Of a DNA stretch of 64,000 nucleotides, positions 42,745-52,904 are shown piece after piece. The position numbers and the translations under genes are program-made. The stretch comes from Trichodelitschia bisporula (taxonomy: Eukaryota > Ascomycota > Dothideomycetes > Phaeotrichales > Phaeotrichaceae): the NCBI GenBank assembly GCA_010356995.1, contig ML996705.1, forward strand, positions 124,001 through 188,000. Reading direction: 5' to 3'. How positions within the stretch are numbered: position 1 is the stretch's first letter; each line of letters begins with the position of its first letter. The notes under the pieces are model-generated. The model saw only the letters and a program-made list of their open reading frames with translations, did no database searches and was not told the origin of the DNA.

Positions 42745-43621
42745 AATCATGGATCAGGAACATATTTGCGGCGTCAGAATGCAGTGACGTTGATGATGTG
42801 CAGGATTCAATCAGATCGCCGGGATCGCGTCGGGACGGCCCGCTATGGCCGGGTATACCCGTACGCCTGGGCCTCGTCAGACCGTCCCCTAATTGGCCCA
42901 AGTATGAGGTGGAAGGAAAAGGCGTCACATACAGAGCTTAGAATAAATATCAGCTTGCAACAGCGCAAAGGAATTTAATAGACTTGTCAGCCGTGGTCTC
43001 AGCATCTAAGTGTATCTACAAACCGAGTTTTGCATTTATCTATCGCTCGTTGTTGTCGCATTGTCACCGTGTAGCTGGGGGTCTATTTTTGGAAGCGGCG
43101 CGCTCAAGGTTGTGCGCGACACTTCTTCCCATCGCGTGCCCTCCAGAGCCTACATTGAAAAGCAGCAGCATCAGCTATACCAAGATAAAATTTTGGCGAG
43201 CAGCCTGCTACATTGAATAAAGCCGGGAATCTTTGAGATCAAGTTAACTAGCCATGTTTTACGTTTGGTCCTGCCTGTTCACCTCCCACGGAGCTAAAAT
43301 AATACTCATAGGCAATGGGGGTTGGCATGACGCTTTCCATCGGCTCTTGGACGTGTTTGTACCATAGCCTTTCAGTTGGGCAACAATCACTCGGGCTGTC
43401 TGGACCGCGGTTCAGGTGCGTCATTGGAGATCCGTCCATACCGATGTAATCTGATTAGATACCCTACTCACTTTATTCGCCGCCATCCTCACACCTCCCA
43501 TCCCACCGCGATCACATGCGCTCAGTACCCCAATCACGCCATTTCTGCTTCCAAGGTATAAACGGCCGATGAACCCCTTAGAACCGATACCATCCACACG
43601 CCTGCTGCCATATTCACCACG
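42745..43621. other. B3-B4 spacer with B4 promoter
   Basis: The 3' flank of B3 contains AATGCAGTGACGTTGATGATGTGCAGG, related to those of B1, B2 and B4. The B4 promoter (CTACTCACTTTATTCGCCGC at about 43.46 kb, TATA as GGTATAAACGG at about 43.555 kb) ends the spacer. No other supported gene. Confidence 0.45.
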
Positions 43622-43984
43622 ATGGGAGCCTGCAATTCCGTCGAAAGCCCCCAGAAGTCCATTGAGAACCTGGAAACCCGCATTGCCGAGCAGCGCGCGG
43701 AACTGGTTGCCTTCCAGATCGAGATGCTGGACATCTCGCGGGAAGCCGCTGCGGGTAAGCCCCCGACAGTGAAGATGGTTGAGGCCCGTAAATACATGGC
43801 GGACCTCAACTATAAGATATGGCAGGCGCGCATGTTCATCAAGTTGCGGAAGAAGCAGCTTGAGGGGCGCCTGCGCAATCGAGAGGGAGATGCGGTCGAG
43901 GCGGCTCAGCAGCATGCGAGGGTGATGGCGGCCAGCAACGAGATCAACGATCTCGAAGATATGCTGACCGGCCTGCGCATCTGA
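43622..43984 (+). CDS. Family B coiled-coil protein, copy B4 (MGACNS), 120 aa
   Basis: Single exon. MGACNSVESPQKSIENLE combines Gly2, Cys4 and Ser6: a dual myristoylation/palmitoylation pattern like that of known lipid-anchored proteins (inference). The rest is almost wholly helical with heptad spacing (IAEQRAELVAFQIEMLDISR, YMADLNYKIWQARMFIKLRK, AASNEINDLEDMLTG). It is shorter than B2 and lacks the Gly/Ser tail. The 3' flank shares GCAGTGACGTTGGTGATATA with the other copies. Confidence 0.65.
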   Translation: MGACNSVESPQKSIENLETRIAEQRAELVAFQIEMLDISREAAAGKPPTVKMVEARKYMADLNYKIWQARMFIKLRKKQLEGRLRNREGDAVEAAQQHARVMAASNEINDLEDMLTGLRI

Positions 43985-45037
43985 GATACTGCCCTCAGGA
44001 CCTAATAGAGATGGTAAGTAGGCGCTAATTTAGACGGAATAAGATTTCTGGGTTTGTAACCTTTTCAGAGGTGAGAACGCAGTGACGTTGGTGATATAAC
44101 TGTGCCCGAGGCTGGGATGCCGCAAGGCTGACTGCAGGGGTTCCCTGGTGTTGACGGATCCTCGCATGTTGTTGGAGTACGGAGTATATAAAAGCCTATT
44201 GGCTGAAGTCCCTGTAGAATTCATCTAGGAATATATACCTTGTCAGCTTGCTAAGACATCTAGACTGACGTCAGTGGTTTGGCTTGTTTCCATGGCACAC
44301 GGTTTCGTAGCTTGATTTTCCTCCACATGTGAGAATGCAGGGGTGCTGCGGGTAGATCCGCTGTGGCTGAGATCTGTGGATCTTTGTTGTCACGGGAATA
44401 AAGGGAATGTCTGATGTTCTTTGTCTTCACTGTTCTGCTTTCTCTGTGAGGCTGGTCTGTCCCATGTGCTCACCTAACACTGATCTAGTTGCCGCCCGCT
44501 AGCTAGCCGCGAAGGTCGACTCCCACTCAATAAAAGCTCCACCTTCAAATGTTCTCATGCATCTTATACCGGCTACCGTCAAGGCGTCTTGAAGCCATTT
44601 TCCAATGGCCATGATACCGACTGGGATTATCCAGGGCTATGGCGAAATGGTCGTCACCGTCATCGTCCGTACACACGTCCAGATATAGTGGCCAAATTTT
44701 TTTCAAGCGGCCTTTAATCATGAATCGAGGAAAGGAACAGCGGTGCTCGAACGAAGAGTGATCCCTAACGCTCACGATGTATACACAGCACCTCGCAAAT
44801 CTCCCTCCATGGCTCACGCCCCCCATCCGTCGCGTCTTCTGGACTTCTCAAACCACCTATACAGCTCACTACCCTCCATCCGTATCCCCTTTAAATGGCC
44901 CGCCCTCTCCCTCTTCCCAACCCACACACCTTCTCGGACCGCATCAAACCCCCATCGCAGTTCGGATCAACCACTCTTCCAAGAACGCAGAATCCGCAAC
45001 GTCCGCAATCTTGTCAGACTCCGCTTTCAATTCGGCC
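43985..45037. other. B4-B5 spacer with an isolated TATA promoter
   Basis: TATATAAA at 44185-44192, in a good promoter context, is not followed by any sizeable open frame and may mark a deleted family copy or an untranslated transcript. At about 44.86 kb a B-type motif (CAGCTCACTACCCTCCATCC) with TTTAAA precedes B5. Confidence 0.4.
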
Positions 45038-45400
45038 ATGGATGTTATCGATGAGCGCCTTCAAGGCCAGGCCCTCTTATGGGCCTCGCTTTGGGCCTTG
45101 AGACGGTCACTGGGCGACGTCCGCTCCGCCGATCTTGTATCTGCCTATGCTGCGACAATGCAGCTGAGGAACAACATCTTGGGGTGGAGGCGTTTAGCGA
45201 TGGTGGAGCAGGGAGAAGTTGACTGGAGGCTGAAAGATCCTGCCATCGTCGCTATGGAAAGGATGGAGAGAGATCAGCTGGTGGCGCTTGAGATGGAGAT
45301 TGTTATACTCCAGCTGGAGATTTGGGCTGCAACTAATAGTAGCCCGCCGGCTACGGAGAGTCACGGTTCTTCGGAGAGTTCTACCCCTAGTAGTACTTGA
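45038..45400 (+). CDS. Probable family B member B5 (MDVIDERL), 120 aa
   Basis: The open frame extends upstream, but the ATG at 45038 (context GCCATGG) begins the helical part (MDVIDERLQGQALLWASLWA) and upstream residues are Pro/Ser-rich leader-like. There is no Met-Gly start. The segment MERMERDQLVALEMEIVILQ recalls the EGKFAAELEMEIALLREAIG segment of B1. It ends in a Ser-rich tail. Directly overlapping its stop, another frame (45394-45636) is open for about 80 codons and strongly acidic (AVESEEEEAKEDPSED), looking like a displaced C-terminus; a frame change or an unseen intron would be needed to join them. Confidence 0.45.
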   Translation: MDVIDERLQGQALLWASLWALRRSLGDVRSADLVSAYAATMQLRNNILGWRRLAMVEQGEVDWRLKDPAIVAMERMERDQLVALEMEIVILQLEIWAATNSSPPATESHGSSESSTPSST

Positions 45401-45636
45401 GGCCGGAGCGTCCGCGCAGGCGTTTGACGGCGCCTCGGCGTACGATCACTGAGCCCGAGGGGCAGGGAGAGGCCGACGAAGCCTGTGGGGCTGATGATGA
45501 CGCCGTTGAGTCCGAAGAGGAAGAGGCTAAAGAGGATCCGTCGGAGGATATTACGCTAGTGATCCTGGGGGGGAGTGGCTCTGCTGTGGCTGTGGCTGGT
45601 GATCTTCGCCGGGCGAGTAATGCTGAGCGAGTTTAG
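45394..45636 (+). other. Open acidic frame directly after B5
   Basis: It has no ATG start. Composition is unlike chance: basic (RPERPRRRLTAPRR), then acidic, then Gly/Ala-rich (LVILGGSGSAVAVAGDLRR). Best read as a former or alternatively decoded extension of B5. Confidence 0.3.
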
Positions 45637-46444
45637 AGGGTTATAAAAACGGTCATAGAAAGCAAAAAAAGAGTTCGGGTCACGATCAGAAAAATGTGAT
45701 GTGATGTGATACATGAACCAAATCTAGCAGGTGTTCAAGGCGGAGCATAGGGCGCGAGGCCGACAGCTCGGTCGGGAAGCGAAACGCAGCAAAGTAAACT
45801 GACAATGCCGTTTCCCATCTTCAGAATATCTCAATGTGTCTGCCACACCCGTGTACCACTGTTAAAAAACACTATACCGCTTTGTCCTCCAAGACTAGCT
45901 GGCTTTCCCCCTCGATATCACCTAGTGTATTCGATGTCCATGGGCATGCTTCATCTAATCAACGTAACGGCTTCGTGTTCTCGCCATGGCCGCCATTGCA
46001 AATCTCTTGGAAGGTAGCAGAATAATCACAAATTTTGAAATCCGAGTGTACCATTGTACCGATACAGTGGTCGACAAAGACCGCCACCCCAGTCTTACTA
46101 TTGGATTCACTGGTCTCTACAATGCTCACTTATAACTATCATGCGCCCCAGTCACTACCAGGCCCGCCTGTCACTCTTTCGACTACTTGTTGCTATCCCA
46201 CTCACTTCTTCTATCACTACTATGCTCACGTGTCACAGTCATGCCAACATATTACGACCATGCCCGCCGTTAGCTTCAGTCACAATCTCGTTCCATACAC
46301 CGTCCCATTATCGAATCACCATCGTCCACCTCAACCAGTACTCACATCAACAATATACATCGACCATCAGTAACAGCCTTTACGACTCTGTCGCCATCCC
46401 ACAACAATTACGATATTATACAAACAGCAATCCATTTCAACACA
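45637..46444. other. Spacer before the 18-residue repeat protein
   Basis: CAC/CTC-rich leader-like sequence from about 46.08 kb with repeated ACTCACTT and CTCACGTG motifs reminiscent of family B promoters. No gene recognised. Confidence 0.35.
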
Positions 46445-47473
46445 ATGTGCATTAAGCAAGAGCTCAACGGAGGAATTTCTCTGCTCGCTAATTGGTTCAG
46501 GGACAACGAGTTGGTGTGGGCAGCGGGGAGTTTGACACTTGACGGCGAAGGAAAGTGGCCCACCAGGAAGCCGAAGAATAAGGCGCCCACCTTCAAGCCA
46601 AAGAAAAAAGCGCCCACAAAGAAGACGAAGGAAATCGAACGTCCTCTGGTCACGAAGAAGCCTTCAGAGAAGGTGATATCGATCCGGGATGTCTCCCCTC
46701 CGCGCAGCATCGTTAAGAGACCGGGTAAGTACGTTGGAAGCCGGAAGGCGTGGAGGTGCGCAAGAACTCCTTCTCAAGTGCGCCTCTGCAATACTTGCGT
46801 CACAAACTCGGATCTTTTGAGGGCAATTGACCGCAGACTCACTAGGGCCCCTCAGTTGAAGCACCCAATGTTTGGGGCCTGGTATGAGCGGGTTCACTGG
46901 AGAGAGTTTTACAACCAGTGGTGTCCGCCCATGGAGTTAGACATACCCGGATTTGCGGATCTCGACGAGCATGGCTGCTTGCCCATGGAGGTGGACAGAC
47001 CTGAGTTTGCGGATCTCGACCAGTATGGTTGTCTGTGCATGGAGTTGGACAGACCTGGATATGCGGATCTCAACGAGTATGGCTGCCTGCCCATGGAGGT
47101 GGACCACCCGGTGCTTGCGAGCCTCGACGACTATGGCTGCGAGCCCATGGAGCTGTGGGAGGCTGCGCCGCTCGAGGGGTCTAGCTGCACACCCGTGGAG
47201 TCGGCTGCGTACAAAGCTGCATCCGCGAAACTAGACAGGATGGCACCCACGAAAAGAGTCAGGTTTGCAGACATGATACGGACCGAGGTTATATCCACGA
47301 CGGAGCCCGTGGCTGCACCCCCGATGGAGCCCGTGGTTGCACTCACTATGGAGCCCATGGTTGCACCCACGATGCCTACGTGGGGGGCCGTCGATGCCTA
47401 CGTGGGGGCCCGTCGATGCCCTTATGACAGATTCGGACTGGGATATATAACTGGACAGCCCATAATCTGCTGA
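46445..47473 (+). CDS. Orphan protein with 18-residue GC.PMEVD repeats, 342 aa
   Basis: Single exon. The N-terminal third is very Lys-rich (KPKKKAPTKKTKEIERP) and could be nuclear; CARTPSQVRLCNTC gives a small Cys cluster. Residues about 159-236 hold four to five tandem units of 18 residues (YGCLPMEVDRPEFADLDQ and variants; 54 nt each). A KRVRFADM motif near 270-276 matches the RVxF docking motif for PP1 phosphatase (inference). The C-terminus repeats MEP[MV]VAxTM and has a CPYDRFGLGY end. There is no signal peptide or membrane segment. Function unknown; it lies in the same orientation between family B and other orphan genes. Confidence 0.6.
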   Translation: MCIKQELNGGISLLANWFRDNELVWAAGSLTLDGEGKWPTRKPKNKAPTFKPKKKAPTKKTKEIERPLVTKKPSEKVISIRDVSPPRSIVKRPGKYVGSRKAWRCARTPSQVRLCNTCVTNSDLLRAIDRRLTRAPQLKHPMFGAWYERVHWREFYNQWCPPMELDIPGFADLDEHGCLPMEVDRPEFADLDQYGCLCMELDRPGYADLNEYGCLPMEVDHPVLASLDDYGCEPMELWEAAPLEGSSCTPVESAAYKAASAKLDRMAPTKRVRFADMIRTEVISTTEPVAAPPMEPVVALTMEPMVAPTMPTWGAVDAYVGARRCPYDRFGLGYITGQPIIC

Positions 47474-48305
47474 CCGGATTAACAGGAATTCAATTAACAC
47501 CCGGCAGTTTTGCATTCTCCCGGATCAGCCGTGCAATGTGATGTGATGAAAGTGACCATAGCCCAGCACGGATGGACAGCTGTGAGAACGGAAAGGACAT
47601 GCTATGAGGAAGTGGTACTGTTCATTCCTGCCGCACAGAGGTTGAGTCCATCGGCGATCCAGGAGATGTATTCGAATGCAATAATGGCCAGATGCTACGT
47701 ACAGTCAGCGCAGAGTGTCCAAAGTCGCCACTGACGCGTATGATGCTAGTTTCAACGTGCTGCATGCTCAGTTAACCGACTTCATAGATGCAGCTAGAAC
47801 TTCTTTAAGATTCGGTGTCAACAGTTGGTCTAATCTTATTTGACGTTAGAATAGGCTTTGCTCGGTGGCTGTACTGCAGGTGCCGGTGCATATGCACTCA
47901 ACAAGCATGCGGTACGGAGGCCACAAAGTCAGTCCAGCACTCCCCTTGCAGATCTGAGCCACGTGCGCCGGCTCGGTCCGAAGTGTGGGGCGTGTTGCAC
48001 GGTACAAAGGCGACGAGTGGTCGAGGCTTTGAGTTGTGAAATAAAGGAGTAAAGGTGTGAAACCTGGTCAGCAGAAGTTAACAAAGGTGTGAAGTCTAGT
48101 CAGCAAAAGGTAATAAAGCTGTGGCAATGACAGCATAGTAGTGAACTCCAACAGACACAAAGTGACAACAGGAATCACCCTCCGTCACAATGACGATGAG
48201 TAAATAAACTGGAATCCTCCCATCTCAACTCATTTTACGTCTTATCGCCGCCTGGCTTCTAGTTGAACCATTAACTTTTCGCAGAATTCTCAGACCTCAC
48301 CTACC
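47474..48305. other. Spacer, 0.8 kb
   Basis: No supported gene. A 30-33-bp near-repeat (AAAGGTGTGAARYCTRGTCAGCA) occurs twice around 48050-48115. Confidence 0.35.
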
Positions 48306-49180
48306 ATGGCTTTTCCAACGAGAGGCTCCGGCTTTGCGCAAGAGCAGCTTAACGCGAAGCTTGCTGCTATCTGGTGGGATATTGCCACCGAGGAGATCGA
48401 GTCGGAAATCAAGGACCTAAAGGCAAAAGGGTCTAGCAATTGGTTTCCGCTGAAGATGCTTCAGGACAAACTGAAAACTATCAAAGATAACCACTCTCTC
48501 GCAAACGCCGAGCTCGCAATGACGCGCCTCACTGTCAACGAGAAGGACGAAGTTGAATTGCCCAAGATCGTGGCTTCACTTATAACGGTTGAAGACCGCA
48601 CCAGGGAAACTAGGGCGCAGATATTATACGAGGAGGCTCTTGCCCAGTCGAGAAGCTTGACCTCCGAGAGAGCTCTTTCCAGGAAGGCTGCGCAGGGCCG
48701 AAATGTCAAGATTTGCATGGCCCTGCAGAAGTATGAAACGGAGATCAGACTCCTCCGGGAAGAGATCGAGATGGGGGCTTGCATGGATGGCCTTCGATGG
48801 ACAAGGTGAGTTTTCCCCCAATACCTAGTGCCAGCTCACGCTTCGGGTTGGGTGATATCACCACTAGGATGAGGAGCCTTTCGGTTGACGGGGAGGGTTT
48901 TGATATCCCAATGCCTGACGCCAGCTTAAGCATTGCCCCAGTACCTGGCTCAAGGTCCATGTTTGACCCAATACCTCCCACCAGGTCAACCTTCGCCCTT
49001 CCCCCTCCCCCCCCCCCCCCCCCTGCTCCCCCCCCCACCTCACTCTTTGACCCAAAAACTATCCCGCTATGCGTTCATGAGGCTAGGATGAAGGCTCTTG
49101 CGGTCTCCACGGTAGCCACCAGTGGCTGGACGGAGCCCAGCGACGGGATCGACAACCTCGAGGCCAAGTTAAAAGCATAA
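48306..49180 (+). CDS. Coiled-coil plus proline-repeat orphan protein, about 270 aa
   Basis: Exons proposed as 48306..48805 and 48868..49180, with a 62-nt GTGAGT...CTAG intron that keeps frame; without splicing the product stops at 167 aa. The first part is helical with heptads (AEQ-type: FAQEQLNAKLAAIWW, ALQKYETEIRLLREEIEMG). The second part has P-[IVM]-P repeats every 10 residues (FDIPMPDASL, SIAPVPGSRS, FDPIPPTRST), then a run of Pro from a C-tract at 49008-49035, and a helical end DGIDNLEAKLKA. Immediately downstream an open frame (49203-49527) with a basic, R-rich composition could be a further exon, but the gap between them is only 35 nt, too short for a normal intron. Start ATG has a good context (ACCATGG). 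Confidence 0.5.
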
Positions 49181-49202
49181 GAGCCAACCCCTGCTGGACC
49201 AG

Positions 49203-49527
49203 GTCTCCCGCAACGATAGACAGCATCGAGGGTGAGAGCTCAAGTTTCGGCGCCTCCAGCGGCAGGACCGGGTCCGGCGTTTCGACGAGAAAGCGCCCGT
49301 TTTACATGAAGGCGAAGGATAGGCCTATGGTAAGGCCAGTAAGGGGAGATGACATCTTGATGAGGAGAGTCGACCGCAACAGGGGGGTGGCCAGAGGCAG
49401 GTTCGTTGCGCAGCTCCGGAATCTTCCTTTTACGGCGGCCGAGGGCGCGGTAGACGTGATCGGTCAAGCCCGTGGCATGCTAAGGCGTTTGACTAACGGA
49501 GTTAGACTACTCTTTAATAGGGAATAA
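49203..49527 (+). other. Open basic frame downstream of the coiled-coil/proline-repeat gene
   Basis: About 108 codons, reading SIEGESSSFGASSGRTGSG, then Arg/Lys-rich, ending RRLTNGVRLLFNRE before a stop. The composition suggests genuine coding sequence, in the phase that a splice from AA|GTTAAA to CCAG| at 49202 would give. Possible third exon or separate decayed end. Confidence 0.3.
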
Positions 49528-50650
49528 ATATCAAGAAGAAACATACCTACTTGCACTGCAGCTGGTGAAGTGAACTTTGGAGTGACTGTGCTGTAGAACT
49601 AATGTGTCAAGTCCATCAAGAAAATTTCCGGTACTTATACCCGTGACAGGCTGCCGGGTGGACGCTAAAAAAGCCTTGGATAAGGCATGCCCGTAAGACC
49701 TTAGGCAATGTCATAAGATCTTTAGGGAGGCTCTCGTGCTTTCGTTTGGCCCATTGTCTTGCGGTCGCCCGGACAGCTTGACCTCAACAGCAACAGAAGC
49801 GTATGAAACGTGCCAGATTCAAGAGAGTGAAACGCAAGATTAGGCAAGGCGAATATATGCAGTACGCAGCACATCGGCTCTCGGACGGGTCGCCGCAAAG
49901 CCGAGAATCTCAAAGGTGCTGGTGAAGCAGGCGAAATCGCTAGCGACGGGTCGCATTATCGGAGGAAAAATGGATCAAGGGCTGGGTGGAAAAGTCGTGG
50001 GCAGCCCCGCCTGGTAGCCTCTGCATTTTACTTTTGACTTCTAGCTTGTGATATTGATTATACCTCAGTGATGCGGATCACCCCTTGACGAACTCGAGCC
50101 ACAGCCCCTAAATAGTGAAATTCCGCATTGAAGACCGATGAGGCCGACAGCATTTTGGGTCATCTGGCGGGTGGAATCACTATCCATTCCGCTGAACGTC
50201 TTGCTCAGATATGTGCCCGGTGCCATTTATTGGGCGAGACTTCCTCACGTGGTATCTGATACCGCTTGATCGGGCACCATTCTCAGCTGACTGTTGCTCA
50301 ATTGGGCATAAAGTATCGGGAATTACTCCTTAAAACTCTCTGCGGCTTCATGTGCTAACCCCCGGACATTACAAAAAGTACCGCCCGGTTGGTGTGCGTC
50401 TCCAACCCAAGCCCCGGAAAGGCGGCGCCTGCCACGAGACCAATCGAAGCCGGAGCATCAAAGATCACACTTGCGCAGCCCAGAGTCCCAGAAGATACCA
50501 CATACTTTACAACAAAATCACAGCCCGAACGCAGCGAAACACAAGCATGGACGGTCCCTCACACATGAGCTCAAGCCGACATCGTCGCTCACTCCCCAGA
50601 CCGCAACACCACCTTATAAGCGACGCTCGCTGCTCTAATCTTCCCTCCCT
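49528..50650. other. Intergenic, 1.1 kb
   Basis: No coding sequence supported; no repeat recognised. Confidence 0.4.
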
Positions 50651-50651
50651 C

Positions 50652-50790
50652 AAGCAGCTCCAAGAAATTGGAGCATTCCCCGCAGGCTCCAAGAAACTGG
50701 AGCATCCCCTGCAGGCTCCAAGAAATTGAAGCAGGCCCCCCTCCGCTCCAAAGCAATTGAAGCATTCTCCCCCGCTCCAAAGCAATGAAG
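50652..50790 (+). repeat. 28-bp tandem repeat containing a small palindrome, about five units
   Basis: Units built on GCTCCAAGAAATTGGAGCAT, the first ones holding the inverted repeat CTCCAA-GAAA-TTGGAG. Later units decay to GCTCCAAAGCAATTGAAGCA. The array ends about 20 nt before the ATG of the duplicated-Cys-motif gene, placing it in its promoter or leader, where repeated palindromes could be protein-binding sites or hairpins in the mRNA (inference). Confidence 0.75.
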
Positions 50791-50810
50791 CATCGAACTT
50801 ACCTGCAAAG

Positions 50811-51896
50811 ATGGGTAGATACATGGTCATTCGGGAGTGGCTGACCGGGTGTCTAAACCGCCCCGGTTGCGCAAACCGCCCCTTCCGCACCCACAGCGTC
50901 TGGGTCCCTTACCCCGCCGATTTCGAGTACACAATTGATCCCAACGGCATCGCCTTCGCCGACACGGAAGTGGAGGGCATGTGCACGAACTGCCGCATAA
51001 TCTGGGAAGCGCAGATGCAAGAGAAAGTCGATGCGCTCATCGACTCGACTCGGCTCGAAACGGGGCCTGATCCGTGGCTCGAGGCACAAGAAGCCGAAGC
51101 CGAGTCCGACGCGCAGATCGAGGCCCCGCGGGAGTGCTTCGTGATCTTCCGCGAATGGGCCCGCGCTTGTCTCTACGGCGATGCATGCACCAAGCTCCCC
51201 CTCACCAGCTGGGCCGAGTGGCGCACCCATCTCGCCGATATGAACGGCGAGGAAGACGGCACGGGGCTCGGCTGGGTCGACACCGAGGTACTGGGTATTT
51301 GCGAGGGGTGCCAGCGCACGAAGGACGAGTGGGCCGCGGCGTGGGCGTTCGAAGTCGAGAAGGAGAAGGAACTAACAAAGCAGACGAACGAGCGGTTGGA
51401 GGCCAAGATCCGCCAGAGCCAGGAACGCTTTGCGGAGCTGAGTCTGCAGCACAGGAGGCAGATTATCCCTGCGATACTAGAGCAGATGCCAGGCCGCCTG
51501 ATGGACCTGAATTTGGGTACCGAGGAGCCAGAGCGGCCAAGCGGAGCCCCGCCGAACGAGGCTGAATTTCTCACCGCACAAGGTGCCGGTCACAAGTTCG
51601 TCCTTCCGATTAGAGGGCGCGCTGGTGCGGACACGGGTCCCGGTTTGAAGCGCCCCGGCGCAGACACGGGCCCTGGGCTGAAGCGCCAGAGTACTTGGAT
51701 GGCGGTGAATGATCCGCAGGATCAGGAGCCGAGCGAGCCAAGTGCGAAGCGTAAGAAGATCGAGGTGAGGCTGGGCCGGATGGGCGAAGCCGAGTTTTTG
51801 GCCTCGAGGGGTGCGACTCACAGCTTCAGCCTCCCGGTTAGAGCTCGGCCCGAGAAGTGCAAGCGCGAGGACGGCGGGGAAGAACCCGAAGATTGA
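50811..51896 (+). CDS. Orphan protein with duplicated Cys motif, 361 aa
   Basis: The ATG at 50811 is the first ATG of the frame; codons further upstream lie in the promoter-proximal repeat. Two related modules are seen: IREWLTGCLNRPGCANRPF ... VEGMCTNCRIIWEA (about 7-80) and FREWARACLYGDACTKLPL ... VLGICEGCQRTKDEW (about 120-195). Both follow REWxxxCLxxxxC...FADTEV/WVDTEV..G.C..C, so each may bind one zinc ion through four Cys (inference). A charged coiled coil follows (EKEKELTKQTNERLEAKIRQ), then twin GADTGPGLKR repeats, a KRKK nuclear-type signal and two copies of EAEFL..(R/Q)GA.H.F.LP. Internal duplication at three levels is evident. The family is not recognised. Confidence 0.68.
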   Translation: MGRYMVIREWLTGCLNRPGCANRPFRTHSVWVPYPADFEYTIDPNGIAFADTEVEGMCTNCRIIWEAQMQEKVDALIDSTRLETGPDPWLEAQEAEAESDAQIEAPRECFVIFREWARACLYGDACTKLPLTSWAEWRTHLADMNGEEDGTGLGWVDTEVLGICEGCQRTKDEWAAAWAFEVEKEKELTKQTNERLEAKIRQSQERFAELSLQHRRQIIPAILEQMPGRLMDLNLGTEEPERPSGAPPNEAEFLTAQGAGHKFVLPIRGRAGADTGPGLKRPGADTGPGLKRQSTWMAVNDPQDQEPSEPSAKRKKIEVRLGRMGEAEFLASRGATHSFSLPVRARPEKCKREDGGEEPED

Positions 51897-52904
51897 AAAG
51901 CCGACTGAACTGACCGAGGCGATTCCGAAGCGGACGAGGGGCGAGGACGGGAAAGCGGATTGACGGCGCAAGGAGTTATGGATAGAGAGCAGACTATAAG
52001 GTGCGAGAAAATAGAAAAGAAAAGGTGCGATACTAACAAACTTAGACCCAGTATGCTAGTGATACTAGTGACCCGGTGACTCGACGATGCCCAATCATGA
52101 CCCGACTGCTTCGCCCCAAAAGGCAAAGCATTGCGCTGAGCCGGAGTAAATGATGACGATACATGACTTCTGAGAGTGACAACGCAGTCCCAGCAGACAT
52201 TTTTGAACCTTACGGAGCCGCGGAGCTGTGCACCTGCAGAGAGTACTTAGAAAGCAGCGGCATCGAATGTGTCGGACATTCTTAAGAAAGTGACCAGCCC
52301 GGATCGCGGAGTCGGGCCGAAGTTGCGAAGTCCTCGTTCAGCCCGCTCACATCCAGGGGAAAGCATGAGCGCGTAGCGTAGCGCCGCGGTGGGTAGTGCG
52401 CGTCGTTCGCGAGGCTACCATCGCGTGCCGGTACTCCATGCCGGACCCGAGCACGCGGTGTCCGCATGAGCGGGGAAATGGGAGCAAATGATATGACTGG
52501 AGCAGGACGTCAGTCTCACGAGCTCTCTCCCATGTACAGTATGCATACTCACTCACGAAGTTCACCACCTCCTCAGCCCACCCCTACCCTCCCTCACACA
52601 GCTCCCAGAAATACATCCGCACGACCCCAAAAAATCACCATGGTATCGATTAACTCAGTACAAGCCCCACACCCAGCCAGCTCGCCTAACAACAGCTTGC
52701 GCATCCTACAAAGGGCCCCCAAAGTTCACTCAGATGCGCCCAAAAACGGGCTCACCATACCCTCCAGCCAAGCCCTGGGAATACCTCAAACCCCCACTCT
52801 TGCCTCAGAATCAGGCCGAAGAACACGCCGAAACGCCCCCAAGGAACAACAACCGGAACCATTCCCTACGCTCCCCTACACTACACCTACGTCGGACGAA
52901 AAAA
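51897..52904. other. Intergenic, 1 kb, downstream of VAC8
   Basis: Pro/Thr-rich plus-strand frames at 52.47-53.27 kb are shadows of, or run into, the antisense strand of the VAC8 3' end and are not supported. Confidence 0.45.
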
